Source: Promethearchaeota archaeon
GTDB taxonomy: Archaea; Asgardarchaeota; Lokiarchaeia; Sigyniarchaeales; SOKP01
NCBI GenBank assembly: GCA_014730165.1
Contig: WJIS01000181.1
Coordinates: 1 to 41,310, forward strand
Direction: 5' to 3'
DNA length: 41,310 bases
Positions 35,337 through 41,310 of this stretch are shown here, in pieces; the stretch's first letter is position 1; each line of letters starts with the position of its first letter. Under the pieces are notes generated by a model, which saw only the letters and a list, made by a program, of their open reading frames with translations, made no database searches and was not told where the DNA came from. The position numbers were made by a program, and so were the translations under genes.

Positions 35337-36491
35337 ATGACGCATCGCGAATGGTCAGCTGTCGTACTTGCGGGAGGGAAAGGTACTAGATTAATGCCTT
35401 TAACCTCAGATATTCCGAAGCCAATTGTAAAGGTAACAAATGAGCCTATGGTGGATTATGCTATAGCTCATTTAATTTATGCTGGAATCAAACATATAGT
35501 TGTAGCTTTAGCTCATATGGGGGAAGAATTAAAAGCATACATAGAGAACGTATGGACCCCCGAGAGGTTAGGTGATGTCATCTTGGAATGTGAGGTTCAA
35601 AAGAGTAAGGGGACAGCAGACGCATTGAGATTGCTTACGGGAGATCTCGATTCTGATAATATAGTTGTATCTATGGCAGACATCGTAACAAATCTGCCTA
35701 TGAGAGAATTTATGGATTTCCACATTCAAAAAGGTGGAATGTCCACAATTTCAATGAAATCAGTTGAATCGCATACATCTCAATATGGAGTTGTTTTATT
35801 AGATGAGAATAGAAAGATTTACCTATTCTTAGAAAAACCAGCACCTATGGAATTATATGTTAGCAGCATGGCACAAAGGAATGAATTATATTTACATACA
35901 AATGTAATAAATACGGGAATTTATTGTTTTAAGAAAGAGATATTAAAAATTTTGGATGATACTGATCTAATGGATTTTGGAGGAGAGGTCTTTCCTTATT
36001 TACTTGAAAATGAATACGATTTGTATGGTTTTGTTAAAGATTATTATTGGTTAGACTGCGGTAATCCAAAGACATATCTTTGGGCAAATTGGGATATGCT
36101 GAGAAAATATGCTTGGCCAATCACTCCTAAAGGCAAAGAATATGATGGAATATGGGTTACGGGGATAATTAACTCCGGTCATGATGTTATAATAAAGAAA
36201 CCGACATGTTTTGGTGATTATGTTCAATTGGATGATAATATAACTATCCATGAATTATCATCAATTGGAACACATGTGAAAATCAAGAAAAATACACAAA
36301 TTCGAAAAAGTGTGATATGGGATAATGTAAATATAGGTAGTGATTGTGAAATTATTGAAAGCATTATAAGTAATGATTGTGAAATCGGAAATAATGTTAG
36401 ATTGGAGCGCTCTGTTATTGGTCCACATTGTAAAATTAATAGTAATACCAAACTTGAAGATGAAACCCTTAGTAAGGATCAAGAAGTCTAA
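35337..36491 (+). CDS. Sugar-1-phosphate nucleotidyltransferase with hexapeptide repeats
   Basis: 384 residues. The signature LAGGKGTRLMPLT..IPKP (11-30) binds the nucleotide triphosphate. GTADALRLL, DIVTNL (metal Asp), a YGVVLLDENRKI/FLEKP segment and DYYWLDCGNPKTYLWAN complete the catalytic domain. From about 285 to 370 left-handed beta-helix hexapeptides follow (VIIKKP, VKIKKNTQIRKSVIWDNVNI, IGNNVRLERSVIG). Family members make GDP-mannose, ADP- or dTDP/UDP-glucose; nothing here fixes which. The gene is convergent with the GH13 gene, touching end to end at 36491/36492 with no spacer. Confidence 0.88.
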   Translation: MTHREWSAVVLAGGKGTRLMPLTSDIPKPIVKVTNEPMVDYAIAHLIYAGIKHIVVALAHMGEELKAYIENVWTPERLGDVILECEVQKSKGTADALRLLTGDLDSDNIVVSMADIVTNLPMREFMDFHIQKGGMSTISMKSVESHTSQYGVVLLDENRKIYLFLEKPAPMELYVSSMAQRNELYLHTNVINTGIYCFKKEILKILDDTDLMDFGGEVFPYLLENEYDLYGFVKDYYWLDCGNPKTYLWANWDMLRKYAWPITPKGKEYDGIWVTGIINSGHDVIIKKPTCFGDYVQLDDNITIHELSSIGTHVKIKKNTQIRKSVIWDNVNIGSDCEIIESIISNDCEIGNNVRLERSVIGPHCKINSNTKLEDETLSKDQEV

Positions 36492-39400
36492 TTACTGAAA
36501 TTGTTCTAAGAATTCATTTAATCTATAATTTACATTTTTAGCTGTTTTTCTGAAATTTCGGATTAACTCCAAATTTTTACTAATTCTCTCTCCAATATTT
36601 TTAGATTCATTTGCAATATCCTTTATTATAGTTACTAATGAAATCCAATTACATAATGTAATAAAATTTTCTGCTCTAAACCATAAAATCTCCTTATAAC
36701 GATTAACATCTATAAATTGTCGTACATCTGAATCAGTAAATAACTCCTTTAGAATTTTCCTTGCTTGAAAATTCTCATTATAATTATTGATAAAAAGATC
36801 TTGTAGCATAATTAAGATTTTTATTAAAGTAGTCGTTCTAGCAGGATTTTGTGAATCTTTAGTTTTTAGACCTTCTAAAGTTAAGTTTATATATTTTGAA
36901 AGTTGCCACTCATCAATCCAACTTCTACTTATAAGTTTATATTGATTTTTTGAGACCACTTTTCCGAGTTGATGTAAAATACCCCATGAAAGTATAATTC
37001 CCCAATCAAAATCATTCTTGGGCAATAGATCTTCGATAAAGGACATTTTATCATTTATTATATCATACTCTTTTAATTTATTCTTTAATTCCAGAGAAGT
37101 CCGTAATATATCAAGGATATTTAATTTAATTTTTTTCAGATTATTAGTTCCAGATGAATAATTTTTTACTTCTTCTAAGAATCTCTCAAGATCTGGAGAT
37201 ATTGTTTTTATGTAAGAATCGATATTTTCCAATTCAACTATTTTTTCAAAGTTATTTACATTAACTAATTTTTCAAACGGTGCATGAAGAGGTTGATAAA
37301 TTACTTGTGTTAGAGTTTGATCAATATTATGCACACCTCTCCCGTTTAATAAATCATGAAGTTGAGTATAATGGAAAAATTCATCATCTTGGGTGATTCT
37401 AAAATCTAAAAATGCATGAGTTTCATAAGCTCTCAATTCTAGGTATAGTCCCTTTTCATGTATATCTTTGTTTCTTCTAATATATTCTAACTCAGTAATA
37501 TAATCTTTGAATATACAGTAGCCCTCCTCGGGTAATTGTAATCCTTCTGCTAAAGTTCTTTGTTCTATTTTTTTTCCATCACCGTCTTTTACTGCGAAAC
37601 CGACTGATTGCTTGATAAAGCCTTTAGTTTCGGCATACTTATTATGATAGACTATAAGTGCTCTCTGATCATTAGAACTATTAGAAAAGGCATACACATC
37701 CTCATTTACAACATCTCCAGTCCAAAAATCGTAGAGTAAGAAATTATCAACATCTGCAAAGATATAACGTTTTTTCATTATTGGAAAAATTTGGTCTTCG
37801 TGTCTATGGACTAATCCCCAATTTATCTCTTCATTCCAATATGATTTTCTATATTCCATTCCATATTTTTCTTCAAATCCTTGAATTTGTCCATGACCAA
37901 ACATAGGTAAACCCGGCATAGTCACCATCATTAAACAAACTCCGAAGTATTTATCTCCATCACCAAATTGCTTTATAGCGGTTTCTTCATCCGGATTATT
38001 CATGAAATTAACAAAACGCTTCAAAATCTTAGGATCAAACTCAAGCGTGTTTTTTAATACAGCTCTAAATTTTGTATTATCTTCATCACTCATCATGTTC
38101 ATAAACGCAGAGTTATAAACTCTATGCATTCCTAATGTTCTGACAAAAAAGCCCTCTAATAACCAGAATGCCTCAGCTATTAACAAGGTATCTGGGTTTT
38201 CCTTATTGATTCTATCAACCACTTCTCTCCAAAATTCTTTAGGCATTTTTTTATAAAACTCTTCCTTAGACATTCCATTTTCAGCTCGAGAAGGAATTGC
38301 TCCCCCTGTACCGGGTTCTGGAAACCATAATCTTTGAAAATGTTTTCTCGTTAATGTCATAGCAGCATCAAATCGAATTATCGGAGATAATCTAGAAACA
38401 TGCAATATAGTTTGTATCACAGCCTCCCTAACTTCAGGATTCAAGTAGTTCAATTGTGCTGTATCATTCCATGGAAAGCTTGTTCCATCATTTCCGTGAT
38501 AAATATATCTTGTTTTATTATTCTGATAATTTACCCTTTTAAAAGTTACAGCCGCATCAGTTCTTGTAAAATATTTGTCTTCTAAATATATACCGACGTT
38601 CGAATCTCCAGAAAGGTTCTCACCAGTATATTCATATGAAGGAAATGGTTTATAATCCAATTGAACATACCAATCTGGATGCTCCATCATCCATTTTGAA
38701 ACAATTCCGGTATGATTAGGTACCATATCGCTTGCAATTCGAATTCCTCGTTCAATTGCTCTTCGTTTTAAGTTTTCAAATGAATCTGGACCTCCTAAAT
38801 CATAAGCTATTACGTAATCGTAAAGAGAGTAGGCACTTGCTTCTGCTTCAGGATTTCCGCACCATCGTTTAATCCTTTTAGAAGCTTGACTTCTCTCCCA
38901 AATTCCAATTAGCCATAGAGCATTGAATCCCCATTCCTTCAATTGATCAAGTTCTTCATTGGGTATTTGATGTAGTTTCGTAATGGACTTGTTATACTTT
39001 TTAGATAATTGATCAAGCCAAACATATGTATGTTTCGCTATCATAACTACTTTAGGCATCCAGAACTTATCCGGGGTAAAATTTTCATATTCTAACGCAT
39101 TATAATCTAATACTCTTGCCTCTCCAGGCCCTAATCCCCTAAACATCTCCTCTTCTCTTATCAAATCTAACGCAGTAAGAATTCTTAAAGCAAAATTTCC
39201 GAGTATTGAACCATACTCATCATGAATATACTCTAATTGATCTTTAATAGAATTTGGATGCTTTTTAATAGGTTTTTGTAAAATATCAATAAGATTTTCG
39301 TCCTTAGGACCAAATTTTGGCTTATCTTTAAAAAAATCTTTGATCTCATCTGTTATCTCATCATATATCGTATTCATTCTTATTTTGTCATCATCAAATA

Positions 39401-39890
39401 ATTCCCTATAGGGAGAAAAAGCAGGATTATCATTTGCAATTTTCAGTTTCAATAATTCTTTTATAATTATTTTTTTATTTTTTACTTCATTACGTTCAGT
39501 TTCTAAATATTCATCTACGTCTATTTCGGAGTTGTATACTTTTTCAGGCGGAAACTCATTAATTAAATTTCTCGTAGTTTCAATTAGATCTTCTTCATCC
39601 AGTTTATTTGTAAGATGATCATAGAGATCTTCATGTAGAGACACAGAATCTACATCTTCATCATATAAGTTAAAAAGATAATCATTTATCTCAAATAATA
39701 ATGCCATCCCATTAATCTTACCTACTTGAAAACCTAATTCAGGAAAATTGATTAAATCTTTCTTATTATTTAACTTTTGGACAAAAGCTCTAACGGGATA
39801 TATCTCACCTTCAAAATCAATACTTCCATAGTCAGAATATTTAAAATCATCCAACTGATATTTATTCCTTGCCTCTCTTGATATTTTCAT
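36492..39890 (-). CDS. Large GH13 alpha-amylase-family protein
   Basis: 1132 residues. The first 270 form an acidic helical domain of unknown type. The GH13 barrel follows: MVPNHTG (conserved region I with Asn-His), RFDAA with nucleophile D508, IAEAF with acid/base E573, and NNPDE with D634 in place of the usual NHD. Conserved inserts include LWLIGIWERS, YHGNDGTSFPWNDTAQLNY and PGLPMFGHGQ. The C-terminal 300 residues are helical with no recognised fold. No signal peptide, so it acts in the cytoplasm on internal glucans or maltose/trehalose-type sugars; related long GH13 proteins occur in diverse bacteria, but the product is not known to me. Divergent from the phosphohexomutase-like gene (241 bases) and possibly functionally tied to the maltokinase-like gene at the left edge. 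Confidence 0.85.
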   Translation of the reverse strand: MKISREARNKYQLDDFKYSDYGSIDFEGEIYPVRAFVQKLNNKKDLINFPELGFQVGKINGMALLFEINDYLFNLYDEDVDSVSLHEDLYDHLTNKLDEEDLIETTRNLINEFPPEKVYNSEIDVDEYLETERNEVKNKKIIIKELLKLKIANDNPAFSPYRELFDDDKIRMNTIYDEITDEIKDFFKDKPKFGPKDENLIDILQKPIKKHPNSIKDQLEYIHDEYGSILGNFALRILTALDLIREEEMFRGLGPGEARVLDYNALEYENFTPDKFWMPKVVMIAKHTYVWLDQLSKKYNKSITKLHQIPNEELDQLKEWGFNALWLIGIWERSQASKRIKRWCGNPEAEASAYSLYDYVIAYDLGGPDSFENLKRRAIERGIRIASDMVPNHTGIVSKWMMEHPDWYVQLDYKPFPSYEYTGENLSGDSNVGIYLEDKYFTRTDAAVTFKRVNYQNNKTRYIYHGNDGTSFPWNDTAQLNYLNPEVREAVIQTILHVSRLSPIIRFDAAMTLTRKHFQRLWFPEPGTGGAIPSRAENGMSKEEFYKKMPKEFWREVVDRINKENPDTLLIAEAFWLLEGFFVRTLGMHRVYNSAFMNMMSDEDNTKFRAVLKNTLEFDPKILKRFVNFMNNPDEETAIKQFGDGDKYFGVCLMMVTMPGLPMFGHGQIQGFEEKYGMEYRKSYWNEEINWGLVHRHEDQIFPIMKKRYIFADVDNFLLYDFWTGDVVNEDVYAFSNSSNDQRALIVYHNKYAETKGFIKQSVGFAVKDGDGKKIEQRTLAEGLQLPEEGYCIFKDYITELEYIRRNKDIHEKGLYLELRAYETHAFLDFRITQDDEFFHYTQLHDLLNGRGVHNIDQTLTQVIYQPLHAPFEKLVNVNNFEKIVELENIDSYIKTISPDLERFLEEVKNYSSGTNNLKKIKLNILDILRTSLELKNKLKEYDIINDKMSFIEDLLPKNDFDWGIILSWGILHQLGKVVSKNQYKLISRSWIDEWQLSKYINLTLEGLKTKDSQNPARTTTLIKILIMLQDLFINNYNENFQARKILKELFTDSDVRQFIDVNRYKEILWFRAENFITLCNWISLVTIIKDIANESKNIGERISKNLELIRNFRKTAKNVNYRLNEFLEQFQ

Positions 39891-40090
39891 AAATGATCAT
39901 CACATTACATTAAGTTTTATTTGAAATTAAAATCTTTAAATTGAATAATATTTTTTAGTTTTAATCAGATCTATGTAAATTCTATAATAATCGAAATATA
40001 GTTTTAGTTAATAAGGTTTTTTCATTAAAATTATCGACTAAATCTCTTTAGACTAAAATCGAAAATAATTTAAACTTTAAATAAAAGTAG

Positions 40091-40100
40091 ATTATATAAG
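40091..40100 (+). promoter_or_regulatory. TATA-like box of phosphohexomutase-like gene
   Basis: ATTATATAAG, 31 bases before the ATG at 40132, in the divergent region shared with the GH13 gene. It would give a very short leader of about 10 bases. Confidence 0.4.
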
Positions 40101-40131
40101 AATAAGAACTTAATGAGATGGGAAATTCAAG

Positions 40132-41310
40132 ATGAATGAAGAAGAAAATTCCTCAACCCTAAAAAACCTTTATAAAGGAGGGAGAATTGTTGGTAGAGCT
40201 AATTTTGTCTTTACTCCTGAATTGGTAACTAAGATTGGAGTTTTACATGGGAGTATGTTTGAGGAAAATGAATCTATAGTTTTTGGTCGTGATTATCATA
40301 ATGACTCAAGAATGTTGAAGAGAGGATATTCCTCCGGCTTTATGTCTACTGGAGTGAATCTCCTCAATTTGTCGGACTGTACATTTCCCCTTTTACAGTT
40401 CACCATTCGCAGGTTTGGGGCTAGCGGAGGAATATATTTTTCGGGAGGTCATCTATACTCAGAGGATGTTGGGATACGATTTTTGGATGCTCAAGGAATC
40501 GAATTTTCTCAGCCAGAGATCAAAAAATTTATTAGTTCATATGCTTCCTATTCCGAGAAAATTAGAAGAGTTGAGCCCAATAAAATAGGACGACTTACTG
40601 CTATTCCACAAACAGAAGATATCTATATTAAATCATTACAGCAATTCGTAAGTAAAAAAGAAATTGCAGAACAGAATCTTAAAATAGTAGTGGATTGCTC
40701 CTATGGACCAACGGGTAAAATTACTCCTTTATTATTGAATGATTTGGGTGTGGAAGCAATTGCATTAAATACACATTATCGACAAAGGGGTAATCCTGTA
40801 CCTAACATTAGGACTATTAGAAATACAGCAGATATTGTGAAAGCATCAAATAGTCATTTGGGAGTATGCTATGACGTAGATGGTTCACGAGTTTTGATTA
40901 TTGATGAAAATGGATTAGAGGTAAGTTTTGAGGACCTCTTTATGTTATTTGTTTCATATGAAAAAAGAATACAGAACTCAAAGGGAAACCCAATTATTAC
41001 AACCAATTCTGTTTCGTCTGTTGTACAAGAATTTATTGAAGATAATGGTTTTCCTGTAAAACAAGTAGAAAATTTTCCTGGAGAACTGTCACGACAAATA
41101 AGACAACAAAGAGCTTGTTTTGCTGCTTCGGATACTTTGAAATTTTATTTTCCGCAATTTGCACCTATATCAGATGGAAACTTCATTTTATTGAAAACTT
41201 TAGAAATTATGACTCAAGAAAATGATCTTCTTAGCTCTCTTACGAGAGGATTTCCTAAAGGAATCAAAATTAACAAAACTATTCCCGTTAAATCGGATTC
41301 TATTGATGGA
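40132..41310 (+). CDS. Phosphomannomutase/phosphoglucomutase-like protein with degenerate active site (3' end outside window)
   Basis: 393 codons visible from ATG 40132, open to the right edge. The domain order matches alpha-D-phosphohexomutases, but key motifs are changed. The phosphoserine loop, normally TASHNP, reads IYFSGGHLY with a serine at S104. The metal loop DGDGDR reads DVDGSR (D248, D250, S252, R253), losing the third Asp. The sugar-binding GGExSGH region appears as ENFPGELSRQ. Intact elements include SDGNFILLKTLEIM and the GGIYF strand. Such degenerate mutase domains occur fused to or beside sugar nucleotidyltransferases in bacteria and eukaryotes, where they may be regulatory. 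A nucleotidyltransferase gene lies 3.6 kb upstream. Catalysis is doubtful but not excluded. Confidence 0.75.
   Translation, partial: MNEEENSSTLKNLYKGGRIVGRANFVFTPELVTKIGVLHGSMFEENESIVFGRDYHNDSRMLKRGYSSGFMSTGVNLLNLSDCTFPLLQFTIRRFGASGGIYFSGGHLYSEDVGIRFLDAQGIEFSQPEIKKFISSYASYSEKIRRVEPNKIGRLTAIPQTEDIYIKSLQQFVSKKEIAEQNLKIVVDCSYGPTGKITPLLLNDLGVEAIALNTHYRQRGNPVPNIRTIRNTADIVKASNSHLGVCYDVDGSRVLIIDENGLEVSFEDLFMLFVSYEKRIQNSKGNPIITTNSVSSVVQEFIEDNGFPVKQVENFPGELSRQIRQQRACFAASDTLKFYFPQFAPISDGNFILLKTLEIMTQENDLLSSLTRGFPKGIKINKTIPVKSDSIDG

Noticed and set aside
1-41310. tRNA, rRNA and CRISPR arrays
   Set aside because: Looked for T-loop-like motifs, GC-rich RNA blocks and spaced direct repeats on both strands; none found.

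Overview
The window is AT-rich (roughly 30% G+C by eye) and archaeal. It carries a CO dehydrogenase/acetyl-CoA synthase alpha subunit (CdhA) of the archaeal type, an MtrH-family methyltransferase, ArsR and ribbon-helix-helix (RHH) regulators, and TATA-like promoters. It also holds eukaryote-like parts: two Arf/Rab-like GTPases fused to extra domains, longin- and roadblock-like domains, a V4R (TRAPP Bet3-related) protein, a vWA protein with two treble-clef zinc fingers, and leucine-rich-repeat and TPR proteins. Together these point to an Asgard archaeon, most plausibly Lokiarchaeota-like. That placement is inference; no rRNA or tRNA gene was found.

Layout. 1-1653: a maltokinase-like kinase, cut by the left edge. 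1.7-4.7 kb: an RHH regulator, a 1.57-kb gene-free stretch with inverted repeats, an ArsR regulator and a small protein. 4.9-10.3 kb (minus strand): B12-binding radical SAM enzyme, helical TPR/SNAP-like protein, MtrH-like protein, vWA/zinc-finger protein. 10.6-15 kb: helix-hairpin-helix/Arf-like/roadblock GTPase, two small proteins, a flavodoxin and a zinc alcohol dehydrogenase. 15-18.4 kb: a 1037-residue SIR2-TPR protein and a small PepSY-like protein. 18.9-24.2 kb (plus): cdhA, then feoA-feoB for ferrous iron uptake. 24.2-27.7 kb (minus): a 497-residue zinc-ribbon protein, a longin-GTPase and a V4R protein in operon-like order. 27.8-31.1 kb: decayed LRR gene, TnpB remnant with IS200/IS605-type right end, intact LRR gene, TPR gene, and a small membrane-protein reading frame broken by an in-frame TAG. 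31.4-32.6 kb: two tandem paralogous RHH regulators sharing an identical 20-base promoter box. 32.9-33.7 kb: a longin/ACT protein. 33.8-41.3 kb: sugar metabolism, with a GalT-family protein, a sugar-1-phosphate nucleotidyltransferase, a 1132-residue GH13 protein (minus strand) and a phosphohexomutase-like protein cut by the right edge.

How the genes work together. CdhA, the MtrH-like protein and the corrinoid-type radical SAM protein fit a C1/acetyl-CoA economy, though none sits beside its usual partners. FeoAB could supply the iron. The sugar genes at the two ends suggest handling of alpha-glucans and activated sugars. The longin-GTPase/V4R pair and the HhH-GTPase-roadblock protein look like small-GTPase signalling modules; the SIR2-TPR protein may be a defence NADase. 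All function calls rest on reading motifs by eye, without database searches.
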